Shown: positions 17,276-25,591 of the stretch, one piece after another
Layout: the number at the start of each line of letters is the position of its first letter
Position numbering within the stretch: position 1 is the first letter of the stretch
NCBI GenBank assembly: GCA_029262895.1
Contig: JAJCYM010000086.1
Span: 62,001-126,000 of the forward strand
Length of the DNA stretch: 64,000 nucleotides
Direction: 5' to 3'
DNA from: Roseivirga sp.
GTDB lineage: Bacteria; Bacteroidota; Bacteroidia; Cytophagales; Cyclobacteriaceae
Position numbers and translations under genes: made by a program
The notes under the pieces: generated by a model
Told to the model about the DNA's origin: nothing
Databases searched by the model: none
What the model saw: the letters and a program-made list of their open reading frames with translations, nothing else

Positions 17276-17377
17276 AAAGTCAAACGTATTGAACTGAAGA
17301 ATGGGAGTAGTGAGTTGTCCAGAATTTACAATTATTTGAAGTTCGAAATGTGTTTCTTGCCCTAAAAGCACATTGAT

Positions 17378-18217
17378 ATGAGACTCGTTCTAAAAGTCAT
17401 TCTTCTTTTGGCAATAACGCCTTCTGTTTTTAGTCAAAGTCAGCCTTACGGTCGAAACGTTGACAAGGGACGAATGATCCAAGTGAATGGTATTCCAATG
17501 TATTATGAAATGTATGGGGAAGGGCAGCCCCTGCTTATCCTCCATGGCAATGGTGGTTACAGTGGTTCCAGAGCCAATATTATGGACGAACTGATAAAGC
17601 AATATCAGGTGATTGTGTTGGATCATCGCTGTCATGGCCAAAGTGGTTGCAGTGATGAGTTGAATTATCGCTTAATGGCCAGTGATATCAACGAATTTCT
17701 CGATCAGGTGAATATAGATTCGGCTTTGGTGTATGGCCACAGTGATGGAGGCATCATCGGTTTAATAATGGGCTTTGAATACCCGGACAAAGTAAAAAAA
17801 CTGGTAGTTAGCGGGGCTAACATCAAAAAAGATAGCACAGGTCTGGAGCCGCTTTTAGTAAAGATCATGCAAAATTACGAAACCATCGAAGACACCAAGA
17901 TGCGGAAGCATATTAAACTAATGGTCGAACATCCGGATATTGAGTTTGATGAGCTTGAAAGGATATCTTCACCTACATTAATTATTTCAGGTGATCGTGA
18001 TGCCGTCAGGCTCTCACATAGCATCCGGATATTCCAGAGCATCACCAATTCAAATCTAAGTGTACTACCGGGAACAACTCACTTTGTAGGAGAGGAACAC
18101 CCGGAGATTTTGATCAGATTGCTGCGAAATTTTTATGATCAACCCTTTAGAAAACCTTCAACGCTGGATTGGGCTAAACAAGTGGCTGAACAAATCATGC
18201 CAGGCCAAAAATATTGA
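17378..18217 (+). CDS. Secreted alpha/beta hydrolase
   Basis: A 279-residue alpha/beta-hydrolase-fold protein with an N-terminal signal peptide (about 1-20, VILLLAITPSVFSQ), so probably periplasmic. Visible features are the oxyanion segment HGNGG (56-60), the nucleophile elbow GHSDGG with Ser122, the acid Asp208 in SGDRDAV, and His235 in TTHFVGEEHPE. Together these give a complete catalytic triad. The family covers esterases, lactonases and peptidases, and the substrate cannot be read from sequence. It is the only plus-strand gene within the permease array, divergent from PadR-C and convergent with P7. A link to the permeases, for instance processing a transported compound, is speculation. 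Confidence 0.85.
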   Translation: MRLVLKVILLLAITPSVFSQSQPYGRNVDKGRMIQVNGIPMYYEMYGEGQPLLILHGNGGYSGSRANIMDELIKQYQVIVLDHRCHGQSGCSDELNYRLMASDINEFLDQVNIDSALVYGHSDGGIIGLIMGFEYPDKVKKLVVSGANIKKDSTGLEPLLVKIMQNYETIEDTKMRKHIKLMVEHPDIEFDELERISSPTLIISGDRDAVRLSHSIRIFQSITNSNLSVLPGTTHFVGEEHPEILIRLLRNFYDQPFRKPSTLDWAKQVAEQIMPGQKY

Positions 18218-18256
18218 ATGCCTCTGATGCATTTCCGTTGAGTATTCAGAATTCTG

Positions 18257-20650
18257 CTATTCATTTCTTAGATGATCAACAGGATTGCTCGTGGCCGCCT
18301 TATAAACCTGGGATCCCACGGTAATTATCGAAATGATAAAAATCAGAAGTATACCAAATGACAACTCCATGGCCCCAATTTCAGTGTGATTTGTGGAGCT
18401 AGCGAATATAGCCTTGTCAAAAATCATGTAGGTAATTGGCAGCGCAATGAGGGAGGCAATGATCAACATCCTCACAAAACTCCTGGAGAGTAGTTGCATT
18501 AGAATTTGTTCACTGGCACCCAGGGTTTTCCTGATACTCACCTCTTTCATTTTGGTTTCGATGATATAAACCGCCATGCCTAATAATCCTAGTGCAGCAA
18601 TGGAGATAGCAAGGAATGAAATGAATCCAATGACTTTTGAAAAAATAGAAAATTGGCCATAGGCTTGTTGTATCCTCTCATTAAAGAACTGAGTTTGTAT
18701 CTCATGCATGGGGTCTACTTTCGTCCAGGCCTCTTCGATTTTTGCCATTGTGGTGGGTAGATCACTTGATTCAATTTTCAGGTTGGCCCAATTCAGCAAT
18801 TCTGGCGTATATCGCAACAAGAATGGTTCAATGGGGCTATTTATTCGGTGATAATAAAAGTCTCTAACCACAGCCTTAATTATGGCCTCTTTTCCATCAA
18901 CACTAATTATTTCGCCAAGAGCTGCCTCAGGTGATTCTATTGAGTAATACTTTACGAAAGCCTCATTTACAATGACTTGCTGCAGCGAGTTTTGTCCTTC
19001 CCTTTCCTCAAAATTCTCCCCAACGATAAGATCAAACTTGTGAAGCGCAAGGTAATTTTCGTCTACACCCAGATCGTTCATATCTATGGAGTCTAGAGGG
19101 TTTTTGTATTTAATTGATGAAGAGTACGCTGACCCTGTGCTGGGAATAAATTGTGAAAACGAGACCTCTTCAACTCCCGGAACGTTAGTTAGCTGATTAA
19201 AGACTGTCTGTCTGTCATTTCCTTGAAGTGGAATATTCAAGACATTGCTCGTCTCAAAACCTAAGTCGAAATCCTGAACAAATTTAAATTGCTTGGACAT
19301 GATGTAGGTAGCATTTATAAAGATCAAGGAAAGTGTGAACTGTACAATCAGAAGCACTTTTCTTAGATTAATATGCCGAAACAGTTTAACCCCGCTAGTA
19401 TCTCTCAAAGCGGTTATAGGCTTAATTTTCGACAAAATAAGAGAAGGAAGTAACCCGGCTAAAATACCTACTGCCAAGGCGAAAAGAACAAATTTAAGAA
19501 TAAGCACTGTCGAAATTTCCAGCGAAAATAACTGTTGCATTTCAGGAGCTAATCCCAGAAAGAGCTGCTTTACGAAAAGAAAAAGGCCGTATCCGAGCAC
19601 CAAGGCACCCAACGAGATCAGCACCGACTCTAATACAAATTGACTCAGAACCTGTCTTCTTTTTGCACCCACCACTTTTCTTATACCCACTTCCTTGGCT
19701 CTTCTTATTCCTCTGGCAAGAGAAAGGTTGGTATAGTTGAAGCCTGCGGTGAGCATAATCAACAGGGTTAGGACGCTAATAATGATAAGCACTACTGGTG
19801 GTAGTGATAAACCAAGCTGATTTGACAGCAAGGGGCCCGTCATGATATTGTCCAGACGCTGTAGCGAAAATGCCATCTTGGTTCTTGCGTTATCTCTAAA
19901 AACAGGTTCTACCGTAGTGTTTAATCGCTCTTCAATATTTTCAATGGAGGCTCCTTCATTGATCTTTATATAGACATAATTCTGATATATATCTGACCAA
20001 TTGCTCATTTTGCTGGTCACATCATCTCTTAGTGCTAAACTCTCTATTGTGCTCAGCGAGACAAGTGACTCAAATTTGAGGTGAGAGTTCCGAGGAAGTT
20101 TTTCGAACAGCCCAGTCACTTGGTAGGTGTCCCCCTCATGAATGGTCAACACTTTACCAATAGGGTCCTCGTCTCCAAACAACTTAATGGAGGCCTCTTG
20201 AGTCAGAACAATTGAAAAAGGTTCGGCCAGGGCTGTTTCTGGATTGCCACTGGCTAAAGGAAATGAGAATACATCAAAAAACGCGTTGTCTATATAAATA
20301 CCGGACAAGGGTAGAATTCTGGAACCGGTATCCATATCTCCCGAAAAGCCATCTCTCATGCCAACGACTGTCTCAATTTCCGAGAATTCTTGCTTCAGGT
20401 TTGGTAGCATCGCCAGGGTGGTGGAGGCAAAATCACCTGTAGCATTGTCTAAAACTGTTCTGTGAGTGATTACCCTATAAATGGCGTCTGAGTGCGCATT
20501 GAATTTGTCATAGCTCTTAATTTCGGTGATTAAAGTAATGACCAAAAGGCACAACGACATGCTGATTGCAAGTCCGATGATGTTGATCAATGAGAAGAGC
20601 TTATTGCGAGTGATACTCCGAATGGAGGTCTTGAGTAAATTCTTGAACAT
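18257..20650 (-). CDS. P7: FtsX/MacB-like permease without prefix domain
   Basis: A 797-residue permease starting at the first membrane segment (MFKNLLKTSIRSITRNKLF). This is the point where the body begins in the prefix-bearing paralogues, so P7 equals P5 or P6 minus the prefix. It has a first helix, periplasmic domain, FtsX block 1 (AKEVGIRKVVGAKRRQVLS), second periplasmic domain, and FtsX block 2 (MKEVSIRKTLGASEQILMQ), ending NPVDHLRNE. No PadR gene is next to it. The upstream gene frr ends with a terminator, so P7 should have its own promoter between 20651 and 20710, but no good consensus match is seen there. Confidence 0.92.
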   Translation of the reverse strand: MFKNLLKTSIRSITRNKLFSLINIIGLAISMSLCLLVITLITEIKSYDKFNAHSDAIYRVITHRTVLDNATGDFASTTLAMLPNLKQEFSEIETVVGMRDGFSGDMDTGSRILPLSGIYIDNAFFDVFSFPLASGNPETALAEPFSIVLTQEASIKLFGDEDPIGKVLTIHEGDTYQVTGLFEKLPRNSHLKFESLVSLSTIESLALRDDVTSKMSNWSDIYQNYVYIKINEGASIENIEERLNTTVEPVFRDNARTKMAFSLQRLDNIMTGPLLSNQLGLSLPPVVLIIISVLTLLIMLTAGFNYTNLSLARGIRRAKEVGIRKVVGAKRRQVLSQFVLESVLISLGALVLGYGLFLFVKQLFLGLAPEMQQLFSLEISTVLILKFVLFALAVGILAGLLPSLILSKIKPITALRDTSGVKLFRHINLRKVLLIVQFTLSLIFINATYIMSKQFKFVQDFDLGFETSNVLNIPLQGNDRQTVFNQLTNVPGVEEVSFSQFIPSTGSAYSSSIKYKNPLDSIDMNDLGVDENYLALHKFDLIVGENFEEREGQNSLQQVIVNEAFVKYYSIESPEAALGEIISVDGKEAIIKAVVRDFYYHRINSPIEPFLLRYTPELLNWANLKIESSDLPTTMAKIEEAWTKVDPMHEIQTQFFNERIQQAYGQFSIFSKVIGFISFLAISIAALGLLGMAVYIIETKMKEVSIRKTLGASEQILMQLLSRSFVRMLIIASLIALPITYMIFDKAIFASSTNHTEIGAMELSFGILLIFIISIITVGSQVYKAATSNPVDHLRNE

Positions 20651-20710
20651 GGTTTGAGTTTTGTCCTTGGACTACTCAATAGTAGCAGAGGTTACAAGGT
20701 GATAGATGTC

Positions 20711-20741
20711 AAAACAAAAAGGCATCCACGAGGGATGCCTT
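20711..20741 (-). terminator. Terminator after frr
   Basis: AAGGCATCC at 20719-20727 pairs with GGATGCCTT at 20733-20741 over a 5-nt loop. On the minus strand the stem is followed by a U-rich tract (TTTTTGTTTT). It lies 27 bp past the frr stop. Confidence 0.9.
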
Positions 20742-20767
20742 GAATAACTAAATTTCTATGCTAAGGC

Positions 20768-21328
20768 TTAAACCGTCATAATCTCACTTTCCTTATGGGC
20801 CAGGAGATCGTCAAGTTGCTTGACATATGAGTCTGTAATCTGCTGAACCTCATCTTCGGCTCGTTTAATAATATCCTCTGATGCACCATCTTTCTGAAGT
20901 TGCTTCAGTTCATCATTGGTTTCTTTACGCGCATTTCGCAAGCGTATTTTGCCGTCCTCTGTAACTGTTTTTGATTGTTTTACCAGAGAGATTCTCCTTT
21001 CTTCAGTCAACTGAGGGATGTTGATGATTATGTTTTCACCATCGTTTTGAGGGTTCAGACCTAGATTGGCATTGACAATGGCTTTTTCTATTTCGGGAAT
21101 AATTTTCTTTTCCCAGGGTTTCACGAAAAGTGTTCTGGCATCCGGGCTTGTGATACTGGCAGTTTGATTGATAGGGGTTGATACCCCGTAATAATCAACA
21201 TTGATACCGTCAAGCATGCTCGGCATGGCCTTTCCTGCTCTAATCTTAGCAAGGCCAGCTCTACTCTGGTCCATAGCCTTTTCCATCATCTCCCTGGCTG
21301 TTTCCAGGTACAATTCAATTTCTTCCAT
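20768..21328 (-). CDS. frr: Ribosome recycling factor
   Basis: A 186-residue protein of full family length that splits post-termination ribosomes together with EF-G (fusA, in this window). Recognisable segments are the N-terminal helix with MEKAMDQSRAGLAKIRAGKA, the central YYGVSTPINQTASI, ARTLFVKPWEKKII, and the C-terminal helical region with RKETNDELKQLQKDG. It starts 4 bp after the pyrH stop, the classic pyrH-frr pair, and is closed by a terminator. Confidence 0.98.
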   Translation of the reverse strand: MEEIELYLETAREMMEKAMDQSRAGLAKIRAGKAMPSMLDGINVDYYGVSTPINQTASITSPDARTLFVKPWEKKIIPEIEKAIVNANLGLNPQNDGENIIINIPQLTEERRISLVKQSKTVTEDGKIRLRNARKETNDELKQLQKDGASEDIIKRAEDEVQQITDSYVKQLDDLLAHKESEIMTV

Positions 21329-21332
21329 TTTA

Positions 21333-22046
21333 TTAAGAGTTACTAATCAGTGTTCCCACCGAATCTTCTCCGTTCATGAGCCTAAGAAGATTTCCTGGCT
21401 TATTCATGTCAAACACAATTATAGGAACATTGTTTTCCTGACACAAGGTAAATGCCGTCATGTCCATAATATTATATCCTTTACGGATTACTTCCTCAAA
21501 AGATAGCTCCGAAATTCGAACAGCGTTGGGGTCCTTTTCAGGATCTGCCGTATAAACACCATTGACTCTAGTACCCTTTAATACTACTTCTGCCTCAACT
21601 TCTATCGCCCTTAGGCTGGCGGTTGAATCGGTGGTAAAGTAAGGATTACCAATTCCGGCTCCGAAAATGACGACCCTTCCTTTTTCCAGGTGTCTTACGG
21701 CTCTTCTTCTAATAAACGGTTCACAGACTGCTTCCATATTTATGCCGGACATAAGCCGGGTGTACATGCCGGCTTTCTCCATAGCGCTTTGTAGTGCCAT
21801 GGCGTTAATTACGGTGGCCAACATGCCCATATAATCTCCCTGAACCCGATCGATCCCTGAAGCTTCAGCCTGAACACCACGATAGATGTTTCCTCCGCCA
21901 ATCACAATGGCGATCTCAATCCCTTCGTCTCTTATCTGCTTAATCTCATTTGCATATTGTTCAAGTCGTTTGGGATCAATACCGTATTGTTGGTCACCCA
22001 TAAGAGCTTCACCACTGAGCTTGAGAAGAATCCTTTTGTACTTCAT
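21333..22046 (-). CDS. pyrH: UMP kinase
   Basis: A 237-residue amino-acid-kinase-fold protein that phosphorylates UMP to UDP in pyrimidine synthesis. It shows [14 protein letters not shown] at the N-terminus, the glycine-rich [10 protein letters not shown], the UMP-binding region around [16 protein letters not shown], and [18 protein letters not shown] near the C-terminal third. Length is normal for bacterial hexameric UMP kinases. It lies 23 bp after the biotin carrier gene and 4 bp before frr, in one minus-strand operon. Confidence 0.98.
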   Translation of the reverse strand: MKYKRILLKLSGEALMGDQQYGIDPKRLEQYANEIKQIRDEGIEIAIVIGGGNIYRGVQAEASGIDRVQGDYMGMLATVINAMALQSAMEKAGMYTRLMSGINMEAVCEPFIRRRAVRHLEKGRVVIFGAGIGNPYFTTDSTASLRAIEVEAEVVLKGTRVNGVYTADPEKDPNAVRISELSFEEVIRKGYNIMDMTAFTLCQENNVPIIVFDMNKPGNLLRLMNGEDSVGTLISNS

Positions 22047-22069
22047 TGATTATTGCGGTCTATCTGAAT

Positions 22070-22567
22070 TCAGAAATTTATTAGAACTTGATTTTTTTCT
22101 ACGCTTTGCCCTTTCGACACTTCAACGGATTTCACAGTGCCATCTCCCGAAGCCTTTAAAACATTTTCCATTTTCATTGCCTCCAGTATCATGAGTTGAT
22201 CACCTTTTTTCACTTCCTGGTTTGGGGTTACTAAAATGTCCAGAATCAGGCCGGGCATCGGGGCTTTAATATCTTTAAGGTTGCCTTCGTCAATGGAAGA
22301 GATGCCCATCTTTTCGAGGAGTAGGTCCATCTTGTCTTTGAAGCTTACCTTGTGAATTTTTCCTTGCACCTTGATTTCAAATTCCTTTTTCTTGAAATCG
22401 GCATTAACCACCTCGGCTGTTATTGACTTATGATCTTTAATAATATGGAAATAACCCGGTGATATTTCCGAGCAATCTAAGGGTAGTTTTTGGCCGTCAA
22501 TTAAAATTGTGTCAGCGTCTTTTTCAATGCTTACACTTTCACTGTCGTTGACCTTAGCTTGGTACAT
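22070..22567 (-). CDS. Biotin/lipoyl carrier protein (acyl-CoA carboxylase BCCP-type subunit)
   Basis: A 165-residue protein ending in a biotinyl domain: APMPGLILDILV, then EAMKMEN with Lys132 as the expected biotinylation site, and a typical VLINF end. The first 90 residues form the polar domain seen in carrier subunits of propionyl/acetyl-CoA carboxylases. The frame is open to an ATG at 22615, but a TATATTTG -7 box at 22602-22609 puts the RNA start downstream of that codon, so I chose the ATG at 22567 (MYQAKVN). It is first in an operon with pyrH and frr. A matching carboxyltransferase lies about 40 kb away at 62497. Confidence 0.9.
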   Translation of the reverse strand: MYQAKVNDSESVSIEKDADTILIDGQKLPLDCSEISPGYFHIIKDHKSITAEVVNADFKKKEFEIKVQGKIHKVSFKDKMDLLLEKMGISSIDEGNLKDIKAPMPGLILDILVTPNQEVKKGDQLMILEAMKMENVLKASGDGTVKSVEVSKGQSVEKNQVLINF

Positions 22568-22601
22568 AAATCCGATAGGAATATCTGTGAAATAAACTCC
22601 G

Positions 22602-22609
22602 CAAATATA
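22602..22609 (-). promoter_or_regulatory. -7 box for the BCCP/pyrH/frr operon
   Basis: TATATTTG on the minus strand fits TAnnTTTG exactly. No good TTTG is seen at the -33 distance. The predicted start near 22597 gives a 5' leader of about 30 nt to the ATG at 22567. Confidence 0.5.
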
Positions 22610-22769
22610 TGTCAATATTTTTAATCATCAGGCCTGAGATGTGGCAGACTTTGCACATATGGTTACTCAATGATTTTGGTAGAATTTTAAAACAGGAAAA
22701 TGGCCCTAAACGATACCTTAGAGGCGTTTTTTTAGGATTTTAAAATACTTCATCTTTTTCAGTCAAATA

Positions 22770-22827
22770 TTTGAATAAAATAAAAAAGGGTCTAATTTTG
22801 CACTTCCTTTCGCTGAAAGGATTTTTT
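22770..22827 (+). promoter_or_regulatory. Promoter of the tRNA/tuf operon with 5' hairpin
   Basis: TTTG at 22770-22773, exactly 19 bp, then TAATTTTG at 22793-22800: a perfect match to the Bacteroidota consensus. At the predicted RNA start is a perfect 7-bp hairpin, TCCTTTC/GAAAGGA (22805-22821, 3-nt loop), followed by six T. This looks like a terminator placed at the very start of the transcript. It may be an attenuator or a 5' stabiliser. Confidence 0.8.
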
Positions 22828-22859
22828 ATGTCGTTCTTTTACTTAATGTAAATCGAAAA

Positions 22860-22941
22860 GGGGGGATACCAAAGCGGCCAACTGGGACGGACTGTAAATC
22901 CGTTGTCTACGACTTCGCAGGTTCGAATCCTGCTCCCCCCA
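22860..22941 (+). tRNA. tRNA-Tyr (GTA)
   Basis: An 82-nt class II tRNA with a long variable arm. The acceptor GGGGGGA pairs with TCCCCCC at 22934-22940, the anticodon is GTA in ACTGTAAAT, and the T loop is GTTCGAATC. CCA is not encoded. First gene of the tRNA-Tyr/Gly/Thr/tuf unit. Confidence 0.97.
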
Positions 22942-23038
22942 CATAGCCTTCCGAAGCTTTAGCGAAGGGAGGCAGGCATTGTAATGGAGGTGAGTTGAGA
23001 TGATACAAGTTCATCTTCACTAAAGTTACAATGAACAA

Positions 23039-23111
23039 GCGGGAGTAGCTCAGTTGGTAGAGCGACAGCCTTCCAAGCTGTAGGTCGCGAGTTCGAACCT
23101 CGTCTCCCGCT
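23039..23111 (+). tRNA. tRNA-Gly (TCC)
   Basis: A 73-nt tRNA with acceptor GCGGGAG pairing with CTCCCGC, D arm AGCTCAGTTGGTAGAGC, anticodon TCC in CTTCCAA, and T loop GTTCGAACC. CCA is not encoded. It lies between tRNA-Tyr and tRNA-Thr. Confidence 0.97.
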
Positions 23112-23131
23112 CGATTCTTTGAGTTGCGAGG

Positions 23132-23162
23132 TCAAAGTTCCAGGTTTAAAGTTGAACTTTGA
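23132..23162 (+). repeat. Inverted repeat in the tRNA-Gly/tRNA-Thr spacer
   Basis: TCAAAGTTC at 23132-23140 pairs with GAACTTTGA at 23154-23162. Inside it, AAAGTTGAACTTT is itself palindromic. The spacer is made of variants of the word AAAGTT. It may be an RNA-processing hairpin or a simple-repeat relic. Confidence 0.5.
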
Positions 23163-23178
23163 ACTCGGAACAATAAAA

Positions 23179-23250
23179 GCCGATGTAGCTCAGGGGTAGA
23201 GCGTTTCCTTGGTAAGGAAGAGGTCACGAGTTCAAATCTCGTCATTGGCT
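23179..23250 (+). tRNA. tRNA-Thr (GGT)
   Basis: A 72-nt tRNA with acceptor GCCGATG pairing with CATTGGC (one G-U pair), anticodon GGT in CTTGGTAAG, and T loop GTTCAAATC. CCA is not encoded. It ends 82 bp upstream of tuf, and no terminator separates them. Confidence 0.97.
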
Positions 23251-23332
23251 CTAATATAATATAGCAGTGGCAGCACTGCGAAAGAAATTGAATTATTGAA
23301 TTTAATATTAACTAAACTAGGAATTTTCAAAC

Positions 23333-24520
23333 ATGGCTAAAGAAACCTTTGACCGTTCGAAGCCGCACGTTAATATTGGTACTATCGGTCACGTTGACCA
23401 CGGTAAGACCACTTTAACTGCTGCAATTACTAAAGTACTGGCAGACTCAGGTCTTGCTGAAAACCGAGACTTCTCTTCAATTGATAATGCACCTGAAGAA
23501 AAGGAAAGAGGTATTACTATTAATACTTCACACGTAGAGTATGCAACTGAAAACAGGCATTATGCACACGTTGACTGTCCTGGTCACGCTGACTATGTAA
23601 AAAACATGGTTACGGGAGCAGCACAGATGGACGGAGCTATTCTTGTTGTGGCTGCTACAGATGGCCCAATGCCGCAAACAAGAGAGCACATACTTTTGGC
23701 TCGTCAGGTAGGTGTTCCTGCCTTGGTAGTATTCATGAACAAGGTTGACTTGGTTGATGATGAAGAACTACTTGAGCTAGTAGAGATGGAAATTAGAGAA
23801 TTGCTTTCTTTCTACGAATTCCCAGGAGACGACATTCCGATCGTTCAAGGTTCTGCCTTGGGTGGATTGAATGGCGAAGCACAATGGGTTGAGAAAATCA
23901 ATGAACTGATGGCAGCTGTGGATGATTACATTCCACTTCCTGAGCGTTTGACTGACAAGGATTTCTTGATGCCTGTTGAAGATGTATTCTCTATCACTGG
24001 TAGAGGTACTGTTGCAACTGGTAGAATCGAAAGAGGTATTACTAATACTGGAGATGCTGTTGATATCATTGGTATGGGTGCTGAAGACATGAAGTCTACT
24101 GTGACTGGTGTGGAGATGTTCCGTAAGATTTTGGATAGAGGCGAAGCTGGTGACAACGTAGGTATTTTGCTCAGAGGTATCGAAAAAACAGATATCAAAA
24201 GAGGAATGATTATCTGTAAGCCAGGTTCTGTAACTCCGCATGCACACTTCAAAGCAGAAGTTTATGTGCTTTCAAAAGAAGAAGGTGGACGTCACACTCC
24301 ATTCTTTAACAAATACAGACCACAGTTCTACTTGAGAACTACTGATGTAACAGGTGAGATTTTCCTTCCTGCTGACATAGAAATGGTAATGCCTGGTGAT
24401 AACGTGACTATCGAAGTAAAACTGATCAATGCTGTAGCACTTGAGAAGGGCTTGAGATTCGCGATTAGAGAAGGCGGTAGAACAGTAGGTGCTGGTCAGG
24501 TTACAGAGATTCTTGACTAA
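23333..24520 (+). CDS. tuf: Elongation factor Tu
   Basis: A 395-residue GTPase that brings aminoacyl-tRNA to the ribosome. Visible are the P-loop GHVDHGKT (19-26), the switch region with [22 protein letters not shown], and the domain 2/3 segments [13 protein letters not shown] and the C-terminal [18 protein letters not shown]. It is co-transcribed with the three upstream tRNA genes and is the only tuf copy in the window; the str operon here lacks one. A terminator follows. Confidence 0.99.
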   Translation: MAKETFDRSKPHVNIGTIGHVDHGKTTLTAAITKVLADSGLAENRDFSSIDNAPEEKERGITINTSHVEYATENRHYAHVDCPGHADYVKNMVTGAAQMDGAILVVAATDGPMPQTREHILLARQVGVPALVVFMNKVDLVDDEELLELVEMEIRELLSFYEFPGDDIPIVQGSALGGLNGEAQWVEKINELMAAVDDYIPLPERLTDKDFLMPVEDVFSITGRGTVATGRIERGITNTGDAVDIIGMGAEDMKSTVTGVEMFRKILDRGEAGDNVGILLRGIEKTDIKRGMIICKPGSVTPHAHFKAEVYVLSKEEGGRHTPFFNKYRPQFYLRTTDVTGEIFLPADIEMVMPGDNVTIEVKLINAVALEKGLRFAIREGGRTVGAGQVTEILD

Positions 24521-24546
24521 GTAATTCTTTACTGAAAAATAAATGG

Positions 24547-24582
24547 CAAACGCGTTTTCGATTTTCGAAGACGCGTTTGTTT
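24547..24582 (+). terminator. tuf terminator, overlapping the next promoter
   Basis: CAAACGCGT (24547-24555) pairs with ACGCGTTTG (24571-24579), with an inner TTCG/CGAA pairing, followed by TTT. The 3' arm supplies the TTTG used as the -33 box of the downstream promoter. Confidence 0.8.
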
Positions 24583-24622
24583 CGTTAATAATTATTGTCT
24601 AAATTTGCAGCCCGTTTTGGGC
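24576..24622 (+). promoter_or_regulatory. Promoter of the tRNA-Trp/secE/nusG/rplK operon with 5' hairpin
   Basis: TTTG at 24576-24579, 20 bp, then TAAATTTG at 24600-24607. A hairpin GCCC/GGGC with loop GTTTT (24610-24622) lies at the predicted RNA 5' end. The leader up to tRNA-Trp (24623-24735) shows no further clear element. Confidence 0.75.
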
Positions 24623-24735
24623 ATGTATCCAAGCGGGAGCGTCACATTAGGTGGTTTTCACCAAAGGTTACGTCTAGGGTTAAGGGGTTGTTTTACAACA
24701 CTTTAGGATGGAGAAAACTTGTTTGGAATAGATAG

Positions 24736-24808
24736 ACGGGTGTAGCTCAGTTGGTAGAGCAGTGGTCTCCAAAACCAAAGGTCGTGAGTTCGAATCTTAC
24801 CACCCGTG
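24736..24808 (+). tRNA. tRNA-Trp (CCA anticodon)
   Basis: A 73-nt tRNA with acceptor ACGGGTG pairing with CACCCGT, anticodon CCA in TCTCCAAAA, and T loop GTTCGAATC. The 3' CCA is not encoded. It lies 22 bp before secE; tRNA-Trp followed by secE is a common bacterial order. Confidence 0.97.
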
Positions 24809-24830
24809 CAGATATTAAAAAGTAGAATCA

Positions 24831-25025
24831 ATGAGTAAAGTTGTTTCATTCATTAAAGAGGCTTATGACGAGATGCTACACAAAGTGTCTTGGCCTAAGT
24901 ACTCCGATCTTCAGAGTAGTTCGGTTTTAGTGCTTGTCGCTTCCTTCATCTTTGCAGTGTTAATCGGTGTAATTGATTTAGGCTTTAACAACATGATGGA
25001 TTGGTTTTATAATATAATAAAATAA
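24831..25025 (+). CDS. secE: Preprotein translocase subunit SecE
   Basis: A 64-residue single-pass membrane protein: the amphipathic N-terminal helix with [17 protein letters not shown], then one membrane helix (about 30-52). This is the short SecE form common outside gammaproteobacteria. It clamps SecY (encoded at 49725) in the translocon. It is followed 7 bp later by nusG, the usual pair. Confidence 0.96.
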   Translation: MSKVVSFIKEAYDEMLHKVSWPKYSDLQSSSVLVLVASFIFAVLIGVIDLGFNNMMDWFYNIIK

Positions 25026-25032
25026 GAATCAG

Positions 25033-25590
25033 ATGGCTGAGCTAAAGTGGTATATGGTCAGAGCCGTATCTGGTCAGGAAAGGAAGGCAAAGGATTATTT
25101 AGATAATGAAATTGATCGTGAAAACTTTCAAGAATTCATTCCTCAAGTAATCACACCTTCCGAGAAAGTATACGAGATGAGAAACGGTAAGAAACGTTCT
25201 CGTGATCGCAACTTATTCCCTGGCTATATAATGGTACAAGCAGACCTTGCCAATGGTGAAGTTATTCATATGATTAAAAACATCCCGGGTATTATAGGGT
25301 TCTTAGGTCAAAAGGCTGGCATGGCTTCCACTCCGCCAGTCCCATTGCGTCAAATTGAAGTCGACCGTATTTTAGGTAAGGTTGAAGAGATTGATGAGTT
25401 TGACGAACAACTAGATACACCATATATAGTTGGAGAGTCTATCAAAGTTATGGATGGACCCTTCAGTGGTTTTACGGGTACTATAGAGGAGGTATTTGAA
25501 GAAAGAAGAAAACTTAATGTTATGGTTAAGATTTTCGGAAGAAATACCCCTGTTGAATTAAGTTACATGCAAGTCGAAAAAGAAGATTAA
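25033..25590 (+). CDS. nusG: Transcription termination/antitermination factor NusG
   Basis: A 185-residue protein with the N-terminal NGN domain ([19 protein letters not shown]), the [11 protein letters not shown] segment, and a C-terminal KOW domain ([16 protein letters not shown]). It binds RNA polymerase and links it to the ribosome or Rho. The rplK start follows with a 1-bp gap, so co-expression is tight. Confidence 0.98.
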   Translation: MAELKWYMVRAVSGQERKAKDYLDNEIDRENFQEFIPQVITPSEKVYEMRNGKKRSRDRNLFPGYIMVQADLANGEVIHMIKNIPGIIGFLGQKAGMASTPPVPLRQIEVDRILGKVEEIDEFDEQLDTPYIVGESIKVMDGPFSGFTGTIEEVFEERRKLNVMVKIFGRNTPVELSYMQVEKED

Positions 25591-25591
25591 G

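Noticed and set aside
18218-18256. GAATGC/GCATTT inverted repeat between the hydrolase and P7 considered as a terminator
   Set aside because: The stem is too short and there is no U tract in either direction.
1-20650. Permease array considered as a genomic island with an integrase or attachment site
   Set aside because: No integrase, and no repeat of the downstream tRNA ends was found near the array; the window does not show the left boundary.
22942-22966. GCCTTCCGAAGCTTTAGCGAAGG after tRNA-Tyr considered as a terminator
   Set aside because: The stem is imperfect and lacks a T tract; the next tRNA follows on the same strand, so a processing spacer is more likely.
23777-24247. Minus-strand frame of 156 codons within tuf
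   Set aside because: Codon bias of tuf opens the opposite strand; the translation is low complexity.
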